The notes below the pieces were generated by a model. The model was not told the DNA's origin. It searched no databases and saw only the letters and a program-made list of their open reading frames with translations. DNA of 64,000 nt from Streptomyces cyaneogriseus subsp. noncyanogenus (lineage in GTDB: Bacteria > Actinomycetota > Actinomycetes > Streptomycetales > Streptomycetaceae): NCBI RefSeq assembly GCF_000931445.1, contig NZ_CP010849.1, positions 1,054,001 to 1,118,000 of the forward strand, read 5' to 3'. Below are positions 51,542 through 60,251 of this stretch, in pieces. How positions within the stretch are numbered: position 1 is the stretch's first letter; every line of letters begins with the position of its first letter. The translations under genes were made by a program, and so were the position numbers.

Positions 51542-52783
51542 TCATCCCGTCTGGCGTTCGGCGTAGGCCGCCGGGTCGGCGAGCACTTCGCGCACGATCA
51601 CCCCGGCGGCGCCCCGGGCCGCGTCCCCCAGCGAGGAGGCGGCGCGCAGCCGGTCGCCGCCCGCGCTCCACAGCCCGGACACCACCCGGAGGGCGAGTTC
51701 GCGGTCGACGGCGGGCGCCAGCCAGTCCATCAGCTCCCGGTAGACCCCGCCGAGCATCACCGCGTCCGGGTCGAACAGGTTGACCGCGCCCGACACCACG
51801 ACCCCCAGTTGCCGTCCCGCGCGCTCCAGCGCGGACAGGGCGGACGGCTCGCCGCGCCGGGCCCGCCGCTGGAGCTCGGCGACGCCGGAGACCCCGGCGT
51901 CCGCGTCGAGCCCGGCGGCGGTGAGCAGGGCGCCCTGCCCGGCGTACTGCTCCAGGCAGCCGCGGGCGCCGCACCGGCACCGCGGGCCCTGCGGATCGAC
52001 GACCATATGGCCGATCTCCCCGGCGAAGCCGTGCGCGCCGCGCAGCAGTTCGCCGCCCAGGACCAGGGCGCCGCCGATGCCGATCTCGCCGGTCAGATAC
52101 AGGAAGCTGCGCACGCCCTCGGTGCCCGCGCCGTACCAGAGTTCGGCGAGGGCGGCGACGTTGGCCTCGTTGTCGGAGCTGACCGGCAGCGCCCGGTGCA
52201 GGGTGGGCAGCGCCAGCAGCGCCTGGGCGAACAGCCCTTCCACGGCGACGCGCTGCCAGCCGAGGTTGGGCGCCTGGCGCACGGTGCCCCCGGTCACCAG
52301 GCCCGGCAGGGCCACATGGACGCCGGCCGGCGCGAGTTCCTGCTCGGCGGCCGACCCGATGGCACGGGCCGTGAGGCGGGCGGCGCGCGCCAGCACCTCG
52401 GACGGCCGCACACCGCGGTTGTCGACGTGCTCGACCAGGCGGACGCGGTCGGTGCCGGCGAGGTCGACCACGCAGACGGCGATGTAGTCGATGTTGATCT
52501 CGACCCCGACTCCGGCCGGCCCCGACCGGGCCACCTTCAGCACGGTGCCCGGCCGTCCGGCCTGCCCGCTGCTGGTCTTGCCCCACTCGCTGACGAAGCC
52601 GTACGCCAGCAACTGCTCGACCAGGGACGACACCGCGGCCCTGGTGAGACCCACATGCGTGGCGATCCCGGCCCTGGTCGCCTCCCCCGCGTCGTGCACG
52701 GCCCGCAGCACCAGGCTGAGGTTGTGCCGTCGGACCGTGGCCTTGTCGGCCTTCGGCTCCAGGGGGGTCAGGTGGTTCTTCAT
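51542..52783 (-). CDS. ROK-family transcriptional regulator of the oligosaccharide locus
   Basis: A 413-aa NagC/XylR-type repressor. The helix-turn-helix GEATRAGIATHVGLTRAAVSSLVEQLLAYGFVSEWG lies at residues 31-66. The ROK domain has AGVGVEINIDYIAVCVVDLAG, EIGIGGALVLGGELLRGAHGFAGEIGHM and the zinc motif CRCGARGCLEQYAG. It converges on the beta-glucosidase gene and is the obvious candidate regulator of the alpha-xylosidase/ABC/beta-glucosidase genes and perhaps of the TTCGAC array. Start at MKNHLTPLEPKAD; the frame is open upstream to 53029. Confidence 0.85.
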   Translation of the reverse strand: MKNHLTPLEPKADKATVRRHNLSLVLRAVHDAGEATRAGIATHVGLTRAAVSSLVEQLLAYGFVSEWGKTSSGQAGRPGTVLKVARSGPAGVGVEINIDYIAVCVVDLAGTDRVRLVEHVDNRGVRPSEVLARAARLTARAIGSAAEQELAPAGVHVALPGLVTGGTVRQAPNLGWQRVAVEGLFAQALLALPTLHRALPVSSDNEANVAALAELWYGAGTEGVRSFLYLTGEIGIGGALVLGGELLRGAHGFAGEIGHMVVDPQGPRCRCGARGCLEQYAGQGALLTAAGLDADAGVSGVAELQRRARRGEPSALSALERAGRQLGVVVSGAVNLFDPDAVMLGGVYRELMDWLAPAVDRELALRVVSGLWSAGGDRLRAASSLGDAARGAAGVIVREVLADPAAYAERQTG

Positions 52784-53115
52784 GGTGGTGCCGAGCGTAT
52801 GCGACACCGTACGGCGCCTCGCACGGCCGGTCGGGTGACCGCGCACCGCACCCCGTCGGGGGCGGGGCGCAGGGCCGGGTGCCGGGCTCGCGAGCCCGGG
52901 TGACGGAGGGGCGCCAACACCGCATGAACCGTGCTTCGGGGCGGCGCGGGGCTGCGGGCGCGGGCGGTCGGCCCCGCCGCGACAGACCGTGCTCCGGTGC
53001 GGGGCGGGGCCGTCCTCGGGACCAGGCACGGCGGCCGCGACGGGGGCGGTCGCGACCAGAGGGACCGCCGCTCCCGCCCTTGCCGTTGTCGTCGCGCCTC
53101 CCTACCCTGGCTTTT
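52784..53115. other. Divergent intergenic region, no gene recognised
   Basis: A 332-bp spacer between the ROK regulator and the MFS gene. No clear palindrome or gene is seen; frames here are antisense to one another and of low complexity. Confidence 0.4.
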
Positions 53116-54345
53116 GTGCCGCTGATAAACAAAACCCGTTCGCACAGCGCCGTGCCGGGTCCCCGCGACGACCTCGTCCGCCTCCGTATCGCTCTCACCG
53201 CGTTCTTCGCCCTCGACGGCTTCGTCTTCGCCGGCTGGGTCGTCCGCATCCCCGCCATCAAGGAGCAGACCGGCGCCTCCGCCAGCGCCCTCGGACTCGC
53301 CCTGCTCGGTGTCTCCGCCGGCGCGGTCGTCACGATGACGCTCACCGGCCGCCTCTGCCGCCGCTACGGCAGCCACCCCGTCACCGTCGTCTGCGCCGTG
53401 CTGCTCTCACTGAGCGTGGCCCTGCCGCCGCTGACCCACTCCGCGCTCGCCCTCGGCGCCGTCCTGCTCGTCTTCGGCAGCGCGTACGGCGGGATCAACG
53501 TCGCCTTCAACAGCGCCGCCGTCGACCTGGTCGCGGTTCTGCGGCGCCCGATCATGCCCAGCTTCCACGCCGCCTTCAGCCTCGGCGGGATGGTCGGAGC
53601 CGGGCTGGGCGGTCTCGTCGCCGGGTCCCTCTCCCCGCTGCGGCACCTGCTCGGCCTCACCCTGACCGGCCTGCTCGTCACCCTCGTAGCGGGCCGCCTG
53701 CTGCTGCGCTGCGAGCCACCCGTGCCGCCGGAGGCCGCGCCCCGGCACGACACCGCGCCGCACCGGCCGGCCGGCCGCACCCGCGCCCTCGTGCTCACCT
53801 TCGGCCTGATCGCCCTGTGCACCGCCTACGGCGAGGGCGCCATGGCCGACTGGGGCGCCCTGCACCTGGAACAGGACCTGGACGCGTCGGCGGGCATGGC
53901 GGCGGCGGGTTACTCCTGCTTCGCCCTGGCCATGACGATCGGCAGGCTCAGCGGCACGACCCTGCTGGAGCGCCTGGGCCGCACCCGCACGGTGGTGGCC
54001 GGCGGCACGACCGCCGTGGCGGGCATGCTGCTCGGCGCGCTCGCCCCCTCGGTGTGGGCCGCCCTGTTCGGCTTCGCCGTCACCGGGCTCGGCCTCGCCA
54101 ACATCTTCCCGGTGGCGGTGGAGCGCGCCGGAGCGCTGGGCGGGCCGAGCGGCGTGGCGACTGCGTCCACCCTCGGTTACGGCGGCATGCTCCTCGGGCC
54201 GCCCGCGATCGGCTTCATGGCGGACTGGTTCTCGCTGCCCACCGCGCTGACCAGCGTGGCGGTCCTGGCGGCGGTGGCCGTGCTGATCGCGCTGGCGACC
54301 CGGCACGCCACCTCGGGCCCGCCCCGCGAGGCCGCGAGCCACTGA
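53116..54345 (+). CDS. MFS transporter
   Basis: A 409-aa permease with about 12 helices. Markers are LRIALTAFFALDGFVFAGWVVRIPAIKEQ at the start, GRLCRRYGSHPV (loop 2-3), NVAFNSAAVDL, PSFHAAFSLGGMVGAGLGGL and AYGEGAMADWGALHL. The family resembles YbjJ-like inner-membrane MFS proteins; the substrate is unknown. GTG 53116 is chosen because the region before it has poor coding character. A strong hairpin follows the stop. Confidence 0.82.
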   Translation: MPLINKTRSHSAVPGPRDDLVRLRIALTAFFALDGFVFAGWVVRIPAIKEQTGASASALGLALLGVSAGAVVTMTLTGRLCRRYGSHPVTVVCAVLLSLSVALPPLTHSALALGAVLLVFGSAYGGINVAFNSAAVDLVAVLRRPIMPSFHAAFSLGGMVGAGLGGLVAGSLSPLRHLLGLTLTGLLVTLVAGRLLLRCEPPVPPEAAPRHDTAPHRPAGRTRALVLTFGLIALCTAYGEGAMADWGALHLEQDLDASAGMAAAGYSCFALAMTIGRLSGTTLLERLGRTRTVVAGGTTAVAGMLLGALAPSVWAALFGFAVTGLGLANIFPVAVERAGALGGPSGVATASTLGYGGMLLGPPAIGFMADWFSLPTALTSVAVLAAVAVLIALATRHATSGPPREAASH

Positions 54346-54354
54346 GCGCCGCGA

Positions 54355-54381
54355 CCACCGCGGCGACCGGCGCCGCGGTGG
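54355..54381 (+). terminator. Hairpin terminator after the MFS gene
   Basis: CCACCGCGGCG (54355-54365) pairs perfectly with CGCCGCGGTGG (54371-54381), 11 bp with a 5-nt loop. Confidence 0.72.
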
Positions 54382-54484
54382 CAGGGCGTACGCCGGACCC
54401 CGCCCCGAACCACCCTCCCCCCGACCGCCCTTGCCGCGCGCCACCCTTCCCTCGGACCGCACTCCATCGTGCACACTGCCTGCC

Positions 54485-55216
54485 ATGGAGACTGCCATGT
54501 ACGTCGAAGTCCTGGACCGGGAAGGCCGGTTGCTCGCCGAAGCCGCCGAGACCGCCGGGGTCGACGCCGAGGTGCCGACCTGTCCCGGCTGGCAGGTGCG
54601 GGACCTGCTGCGGCACACGGGGGCGGTGCACCGCTGGGCGGCGGGGTTCGTCGCCGAGCGGCACACCGCCGCCCGCCCCCTGGGCGACCCCCCGGAGCTC
54701 GACGGTCCCGGCCTCCTGGCCTGGTACCGGGAAGAGCACCGCCGTCTCGTCGACAGCCTCTGGGCCGCCCCGCCCGACCTGGAGTGCTGGCAGTTCCTGC
54801 CCGCGCCCTCGCCGCTGGCCTTCTGGGCCCGGCGGCAGGCGCACGAGACGACCGTGCACCGGATCGACGCCGAGTCCGCCCGCGGCGGCACACCGGGCGG
54901 CATAGCCCCCGGCTTCGCCGCGGACGGCATCGACGAGTTGCTGCGCGGCTTCCACGCCCGGCACAAGAGCAGGGTGCGCAGCGACAAGCCGCGCGTGCTG
55001 CGGGTGCGGGCGACGGACGTGGATGGTGCCGTATGGACCGTACGGCTGACGGAGGAGCCGCCCGTCACCGACCGAGGCGAGACGGCGGACGCCGACTGCG
55101 AGATCGCCGGGCCCGCCGCACGCCTGTACCTGTCGCTGTGGAACCGTCAGCCGTACCCGGACGTGACCGGGGACGCCTCCGTCGCCGCACTGTGGCGGGA
55201 GACCTCCGCCATCTGA
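54485..55216 (+). CDS. Maleylpyruvate isomerase family (DinB-like) protein
   Basis: A 243-aa protein of the mycothiol-dependent maleylpyruvate-isomerase-like family. The N-terminal MDMPI domain has VPTCPGWQVRDLLRHTGAVHRWAAGFV (the His in RHTGAVHRW) and FWARRQAHETTVHRIDAE, giving the three His expected for a metal site. The C-terminal MDMPI_C-like half ends VAALWRETSAI. The substrate is unknown; many homologues are of uncertain function. A second in-frame ATG at 54497 is possible. Confidence 0.8.
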   Translation: METAMYVEVLDREGRLLAEAAETAGVDAEVPTCPGWQVRDLLRHTGAVHRWAAGFVAERHTAARPLGDPPELDGPGLLAWYREEHRRLVDSLWAAPPDLECWQFLPAPSPLAFWARRQAHETTVHRIDAESARGGTPGGIAPGFAADGIDELLRGFHARHKSRVRSDKPRVLRVRATDVDGAVWTVRLTEEPPVTDRGETADADCEIAGPAARLYLSLWNRQPYPDVTGDASVAALWRETSAI

Positions 55217-55248
55217 GCCGGACGCCGCGCCGGGCCACCGGTCCGCCC

Positions 55249-55281
55249 GCCCACGGGGCCCCGCGCCGGGGCCCCGTGGGC
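55249..55281 (+). terminator. Strong hairpin terminator after the maleylpyruvate-isomerase-like gene
   Basis: A perfect 14-bp stem (arms 55249-55262 and 55268-55281) with a 5-nt loop, beginning 32 bp after the stop codon. Confidence 0.8.
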
Positions 55282-55319
55282 GCTTGCCCGCCGCGCGCCC
55301 TCCTGTGACACTCACGGGC

Positions 55320-55595
55320 ATGGAGCGCCGCGGCGGACGACGGACACAGGCCGAGCGGGACGCGATCACCGTCGAGATCGGGTACGCGCTGTGCAGCGCG
55401 GCCTTCGCCGCCGCCGTGCTGTTCGGGGCCGTGGCGGGACCGGCGTACGTCTTCGGCCTGCCGGACGGCGCGCGCGGCGCGCTCGTCGCAACCGGGGCGA
55501 TGGTGGCGGCCGTCGTGTTCATCGCCCGGGTCGTCCATGTGCTCATCCGCTTCGGGCGGTCGACGCGACTTGGCCGCACCGGCAACGGCGGATAG
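55320..55595 (+). CDS. Small two-helix membrane protein, DUF6332-like
   Basis: A 91-aa protein. RRTQAERDAITVEIGYALCSAAF is a conserved Streptomyces block; two hydrophobic helices follow (ALCSAAFAAAVLFGAVAGPAYV, ALVATGAMVAAVVFIARVVHVLI). I recall the family as DUF6332, of unknown function. It is compact and lies between two operons with its own ATG. Confidence 0.72.
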   Translation: MERRGGRRTQAERDAITVEIGYALCSAAFAAAVLFGAVAGPAYVFGLPDGARGALVATGAMVAAVVFIARVVHVLIRFGRSTRLGRTGNGG

Positions 55596-55735
55596 GCGAG
55601 CGCCTCACCGTCCTCGGTGCGCGGCCGGCCGCCGAGACGGACCCGGCCACTCCGCCGCGTACGTCTCCGAACGCGCCGGCCGCCCCGGCGCCCCTGCCCC
55701 GCCCGTGGTGGTGGTGAGCGGGGCCGCAGGAGCCC

Positions 55736-56968
55736 CTAGGAGCCGGCCGGTTCGTCGGCCGACCGGCGGTCCAGGGCGTTCAGGGCGCGCTGGGCCATCG
55801 GGTGGCTGCGGACCAGCTCGCCCAGCGACGACGAGCCCTGCGTGATGTCCTTGAACGCCCGCCAGGCGGGCCGGAACCCGGTCAGCGCCGCGTGGAAGAC
55901 CCCCGGACGCCGTTCGAAGACGGCGAGCATGCGCTTGCCCACGCTCATCTCCACGCCGAGGCCGGCCTTGACGGCGAACGCGTAGTTCAGGGCCTGCCGG
56001 CGCGTGTCCACGGCGTCGTGCGCCTCGGCGATCCGCACCGCCCACTCCCCCGCGAGCCGCCCCGACCGCAGCGCGAACGAGATGCCCTCGCGGGTCCACG
56101 GCTCCAGCAGCCCCGCCGCGTCCCCGCACACCAGGACCCGGCCGCGCGAGAGCGGTGAGTCCTCGGCGCGGCAGCGGGTCAGATGGCCGGAGGAGATGCT
56201 CGGTTCGAAGCCGGCGAGACCGAGCCGGCCGATGAAGTCCTCCAAGTACCGCTTGGTCGCGGCGCCTTCGCCGCGGGCGGAGATCACACCGACCGTCAGC
56301 GTGTCGCCCTTGGGGAAGACCCAGCCGTAACTGCCGGGCATGGGCCCCCAGTCGATCAGGACCCGCCCCTTCCAGTCCTCGGCGACCGTCTCCGGCACCG
56401 GGATCTCGGCCTCCAGCCCCAGGTCGACCTGGTCGAGCTTGACCCCGACGTGCGCTCCTATGCGGCTGGCGCTGCCGTCGGCGCCGACGACGGCCCGCGC
56501 GAGCACGGTCTCGCCGCCCTGCAGGACGACGGCGACCGTGCGCCGGTCCGGCACGGCCGACCCGTGCTGCTCGACCCGCGAAACGGTCACGCCGGTGCGC
56601 AGCTCGGCGCCCGCCTTCTGGGCGTGCTCGACGAGCTGCTGGTCGAACTCGGGCCGGTTGATCAGCCCGAAGAGCATCTGCCGGGAGCGGCGCGTCCGCG
56701 TGAAGCGCCCGTTGTGGGAGAAGGTGACGGCGTGCACACGGTCCTTGAAGGGCAGCTCGAAGCCGGGCGGCAGGGCGTCGCGCGAGGGGCCGATGATGCC
56801 GCCGCCGCACGTCTTGTAGCGGGGCAGCTCCGCCTTCTCCAGCAACAGCACGCGCCGTCCGGCGACCGCCGCCGCGTAGGCGGCCGAGGCGCCCGCGGGT
56901 CCCGCCCCCACCACCACGACGTCCCACACCTGCCGCGCGTCCTCCGCCGAAGAGTTCTCGCTGCTCAC
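55736..56968 (-). CDS. Geranylgeranyl-reductase-family FAD-dependent oxidoreductase
   Basis: A 410-aa flavoprotein. The FAD motif VVVVGAGPAGASAAYAA is at residues 17-33; RYKTCGGGI is the family CxGG loop; VGADGSASRIGAHV and VCGDAAGLLEPWTREGISFAL complete the FAD site. Homologues reduce isoprenoid double bonds of polyprenyl chains (menaquinone or membrane lipids). Which chain is reduced here cannot be told. The gene is divergent from the M20 peptidase gene with 260 bp between the starts. Confidence 0.87.
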   Translation of the reverse strand: MSSENSSAEDARQVWDVVVVGAGPAGASAAYAAAVAGRRVLLLEKAELPRYKTCGGGIIGPSRDALPPGFELPFKDRVHAVTFSHNGRFTRTRRSRQMLFGLINRPEFDQQLVEHAQKAGAELRTGVTVSRVEQHGSAVPDRRTVAVVLQGGETVLARAVVGADGSASRIGAHVGVKLDQVDLGLEAEIPVPETVAEDWKGRVLIDWGPMPGSYGWVFPKGDTLTVGVISARGEGAATKRYLEDFIGRLGLAGFEPSISSGHLTRCRAEDSPLSRGRVLVCGDAAGLLEPWTREGISFALRSGRLAGEWAVRIAEAHDAVDTRRQALNYAFAVKAGLGVEMSVGKRMLAVFERRPGVFHAALTGFRPAWRAFKDITQGSSSLGELVRSHPMAQRALNALDRRSADEPAGS

Positions 56969-57228
56969 GATGGTCTACCGCTCCGATCCAGCCGCATGCC
57001 GCTCCTGTCCCCCGCATCCTACGGCGGCATCGCCGCGGCCCCCCGCGCGAGGATCCGCGGGGGTGCCGCGCGGCAGGCGGCGGGCGTCCGCTCGCGGGGC
57101 CACGCGCCGCCGCCGCACGGCATGCCCCCTGGCCACCGCGCCAGGGGACCGGCCGCCGTACGAGGAGCCGCCGCCCGCTGTGCGAGGATCGATCACCGGT
57201 ACAACGTCGCACCACAAGGAGCGTGCCC

Positions 57229-58584
57229 ATGTCGTCGCATCCGGTCACCGGGACCGTCGCCTCGCTGATGCCCAGGGCGAAGGAGGAGCTCGCCGAACTG
57301 GTGGCCTTCAAGTCGGTGGCGGACTTCGACCAGTTCCCGAGGAGCGAGAGCGAGGCCGCCGCGAACTGGATCGCCGACGCGCTGCGCGCCGAGGGCTTCC
57401 AGGACGTGGCGCTGCTGGACACCCCGGACGGCACGCAGTCGGTGTACGGCTACCTGCCCGGCCCCGAGGGCGCGAAGACGGTGCTGCTCTACGCCCACTA
57501 CGACGTGCAGCCCCCGCTCGACGAGGCCGGCTGGGACACCCCGCCCTTCGAGCTGACCGAGCGCGACGGCCGCTGGTACGGACGCGGGGCCGCCGACTGC
57601 AAGGGCGGCGTGATCATGCACCTGCTGGCGCTGCGGGCGCTGAAGGCGAACGGCGGCGTCCCGGTGCACGTCAAGGTGATCGCCGAGGGGTCGGAGGAGC
57701 AGGGCACGGGCGGTCTGGAGCGGTACGCCGAGGAGCACCCCGAGCTACTGGCGGCCGACACCGTCGTCATCGGCGACGCGGGCAACTTCCGGGCCGGTCT
57801 GCCGACGGTCACCTCCACCCTGCGCGGCATGACCCTGGTACGCGTGCAGGTCGACACCCTGGCGGGCAATCTGCACTCGGGCCAGTTCGGCGGCGCCGCC
57901 CCCGACGCGCTGGCCGCCCTGATCCGCGTACTGGACTCGCTGCGCGCCGAGGACGGCTCGACGACCGTCGACGGGCTCACCACCGACGCGCGGTGGGACG
58001 GCCTCCAGTACGACGAGGAGCAGTTCCGCCAGGACGCCAAGGTGCTGGACGGGGTGGAGCTGATCGGCTCCGGCACGGTCGCCGACCGCATCTGGGCGCG
58101 TCCGGCCGTCACGGTGCTCGGCATCGACTGCCCGCCGGTCGTCGGCGCCACCCCGTCGGTGCAGGCGAGCGCCCGGGCGCTGGTCAGCCTGCGGGTGCCG
58201 CCGGGCGTGGACGCCGCCGAGGCGACCGGTCTCCTCGCGGCGCACCTGGAGGCGCACAAGCCGTGGAGTGCGCGGGTCCGCGTCGAGCAGATCGGCCAGG
58301 GCCAGGCGTTCCGCGCCGACACCTCCAGCCCGGCGTACAAGGCGATGGCCGAGGCGATGGCGGTGGCCTACCCCGGCCAGGAGATGCAGTACGCCGGCCA
58401 GGGCGGGTCCATCCCGCTGTGCAACACCCTCGCCACCCTCTACCCGGAGGCGGAGATCCTGCTGATCGGCCTGAGCGAGCCGGAGGCCCAGATCCACGCC
58501 GTGAACGAGAGCGTGTCGCCCGAGGAGCTGGAGCGGCTGTCGGTGGCGGAGGCCCTGTTCCTGCTCAACTACGCGGCGAGCTGA
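57229..58584 (+). CDS. M20-family metallopeptidase (dipeptidase)
   Basis: A 451-aa cytoplasmic metallo-dipeptidase. Metal-site residues are visible in order: H and D in LLYAHYDVQPP, D in GAADCKGGVIM, the catalytic and bridging E's in EGSEEQGTGG, D in VIGDAGNF and a late His in LSEPEAQIHAVNE. It has a lid/dimerisation domain around residues 195-310. ATG 57229 lies 7 nt after AAGGAG; GTG 57223 is too close. Likely role: peptide or N-acyl amino-acid hydrolysis. Confidence 0.88.
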   Translation: MSSHPVTGTVASLMPRAKEELAELVAFKSVADFDQFPRSESEAAANWIADALRAEGFQDVALLDTPDGTQSVYGYLPGPEGAKTVLLYAHYDVQPPLDEAGWDTPPFELTERDGRWYGRGAADCKGGVIMHLLALRALKANGGVPVHVKVIAEGSEEQGTGGLERYAEEHPELLAADTVVIGDAGNFRAGLPTVTSTLRGMTLVRVQVDTLAGNLHSGQFGGAAPDALAALIRVLDSLRAEDGSTTVDGLTTDARWDGLQYDEEQFRQDAKVLDGVELIGSGTVADRIWARPAVTVLGIDCPPVVGATPSVQASARALVSLRVPPGVDAAEATGLLAAHLEAHKPWSARVRVEQIGQGQAFRADTSSPAYKAMAEAMAVAYPGQEMQYAGQGGSIPLCNTLATLYPEAEILLIGLSEPEAQIHAVNESVSPEELERLSVAEALFLLNYAAS

Positions 58585-58589
58585 CCGCC

Positions 58590-58627
58590 GCGCGCCGCAC
58601 CCCCGCGCGCCGCACCCCCGCGCGCCG
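58590..58627. repeat. Short tandem repeat after the peptidase gene
   Basis: A 15-bp unit (GCGCGCCGCACCCCC) occurs twice and is followed by half a unit, 58590-58627. It is non-coding and immediately follows the stop codon. Confidence 0.7.
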
Positions 58628-58643
58628 TGGCCGCCGCCGCGGG

Positions 58644-58663
58644 CGGGAGGCCGCCGCCTCCCG
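58644..58663. terminator. Hairpin between convergent genes
   Basis: CGGGAGGC (58644-58651) and GCCTCCCG (58656-58663) with a 4-nt loop, between the M20 gene and the P-loop/NUDIX gene. Confidence 0.6.
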
Positions 58664-58746
58664 TTCCGGCCGGACGACACGGCTCGGGGGTGCCCGGCGC
58701 GCCCTCGACGTGCCCGGCGGGCGACGGCCGGGGCGTCCCGCCGGCG

Positions 58747-59790
58747 TCACCCGACCGGGACTCCGGCCTCCAGGTAGAGCGCCGCTCCGCGTTCCCGGGC
58801 CCGCAGCGCCCAGCGCAGGCGCTCGTAGCGGACCGGGGGCAGCAGGTCGGCGGCCTCCGCCTCGGTGACGAAACGGCAGCCGCGCAGCTCGGGCCCCGGC
58901 AGCAGCAGCCGTCCGGCCTCGGCGGAGTCGAGACGGCCGCCGTCGAAGAGCAGGCGCAGCCCGCCGAAGCCGGGCGGCGCGGGCCGCTCCCAGTCGACGA
59001 CGAGCAGGGAGGGTACGTCGTCCAGGACGATGCCGGTCTCCTCCTCCACCTCGCGGATGCCGGCGCGGGCGGGCGCCTCGCCGGGTTCGACGACGCCGCC
59101 GGGGAACTCCCAGCCGGGCTTGTAGGTGGGGTCGACCAGCAGCACGCGGTCCTGCTCGTCGAAGAGGAGGACGCCGGCGGCGAGGGTCTCGGCGGTCGGC
59201 TCGGGCGTCTGCACGATGTCGCAGACGGGTGCGGCGCCGGTGCTGACGGCCTCGGCGATACGGGCGGCGGTCTCGCGCGGGGTGAGGGCGCTGGTGTCGA
59301 TCGGGTGGGCGTCGGCGGTCAGCCAGGAGGCGAGGGCGGCGCGGTAGGGCTCGATGTGGTCGTAGGACCACTGGCGTACCCGTATCTCGCCGTCGGGGAG
59401 GTCCGGCGGGACCTCCCGGCCGGCTATCCGCTCCCGCAGGATCGTTTCAGCCGGGGCCAGGAGTATGTGCCGTACGGGTATCCGGCGAGCGGCGAGGCCG
59501 CCGAAGATCTCGTCGCGGTACTCCTGGCGCAGCAGGGTCATGGGCACCACCAGGGTCCCGCCGAGCTCGGCGAGCAGCGCCGCCGCCGTGTCGACCACGA
59601 GGCGGCGCCAGATCGGAAGGTCCTGGAAGTCGCCGACCTCGGCGAGGCGCTTGGGCGGCAGCAGGTGGGTGAGGCCCGCGCCGATCACCTCAGGGTCGAA
59701 GAACGTGCTGTTCGGGATCAGTTCGATCAGCTCCCGTGCGGTGGACGTCTTGCCCGCACCGAACGCGCCGTTGATCCAGACGACGGTCAC
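58747..59790 (-). CDS. P-loop kinase-like domain fused to a NUDIX hydrolase
   Basis: A 347-aa fusion. The N-terminal part has Walker A GAFGAGKTS at residues 8-16 and an Arg-rich LID-like region (RQEYRDEIFGGLAARR), resembling zeta-toxin/shikimate-kinase-like AAA proteins. The C-terminal part carries a Nudix box (GGVVEPGEAPARAGIREVEEE-TGI, about 231-253). The pairing suggests a nucleotide-linked metabolite phosphorylated by one half and cleaved or sanitised by the other, but the substrate is unknown. GTG 59790 has GGGG upstream; the frame is open to 59904. Confidence 0.83.
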   Translation of the reverse strand: MTVVWINGAFGAGKTSTARELIELIPNSTFFDPEVIGAGLTHLLPPKRLAEVGDFQDLPIWRRLVVDTAAALLAELGGTLVVPMTLLRQEYRDEIFGGLAARRIPVRHILLAPAETILRERIAGREVPPDLPDGEIRVRQWSYDHIEPYRAALASWLTADAHPIDTSALTPRETAARIAEAVSTGAAPVCDIVQTPEPTAETLAAGVLLFDEQDRVLLVDPTYKPGWEFPGGVVEPGEAPARAGIREVEEETGIVLDDVPSLLVVDWERPAPPGFGGLRLLFDGGRLDSAEAGRLLLPGPELRGCRFVTEAEAADLLPPVRYERLRWALRARERGAALYLEAGVPVG

Positions 59791-59873
59791 AGGTCCCCCT
59801 CTTCCGTTGGCCCCCTGTGGCTTGCCCGCTCCACCCTGCCATGGAAACCAGGCCCGGCTGAGGTCACATGGCG

Positions 59874-59913
59874 ACGGCGCCGGCGCCCCGCGGTGACGGG
59901 GCACCGGCGCCGT
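59874..59913 (-). terminator. Strong hairpin after the small secreted peptide gene
   Basis: 59874-59890 pairs with 59897-59913 in 16 of 17 positions (one C/A mismatch), with a 6-nt loop. It lies 25 bp beyond the stop of the 64-aa peptide gene on the minus strand. Confidence 0.75.
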
Positions 59914-59938
59914 GTGCGCTTCGGTGGGACGGAAGGGA

Positions 59939-60133
59939 TCAGAGCTGGTCGTTCCCGGTCTGGACGGCGAAGGCGAAGCTGTCGTCGCCGGTGGCCTGCT
60001 CGAGGGTGCTGAGAGTGTCGTCCGTCACGTCGGGGCCGAGCGGGTGGGCGTTCAGGGCGTGGGAGGGGGTCACGGCCGCGACGACGAAGCCGGCGGCGAG
60101 GGAGGCGATGGCGAGCATGCTGCGCTTCTTCAT
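59939..60133 (-). CDS. Small secreted peptide
   Basis: A 64-aa product. MKKRSMLAIASLAAGFVVAAVTPSHA is a clean Sec signal peptide with cleavage after SHA. The mature peptide of about 38 residues starts LNAHPLGPDVTDDTLSTLE and is acidic with no Cys. It is transcribed as its own unit with a strong downstream hairpin, which supports expression. No homologous function is recognised. Confidence 0.68.
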   Translation of the reverse strand: MKKRSMLAIASLAAGFVVAAVTPSHALNAHPLGPDVTDDTLSTLEQATGDDSFAFAVQTGNDQL

Positions 60134-60251
60134 GCCGGATTCAACTGCGCGGACCGGCTGAGGTCACGCGGTGGCCGCCCCGGCCGGTGATTCCGCGCCG
60201 GGACGGCCGAAAGACCGCGCTCGGCCGATGGGCCCGGTCCCGAGGGCCGTG

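Noticed and set aside
58590..58627. 15-bp tandem repeat as a coding or regulatory element
   Set aside because: Short GC-rich slippage product after a stop codon with no partner elements.
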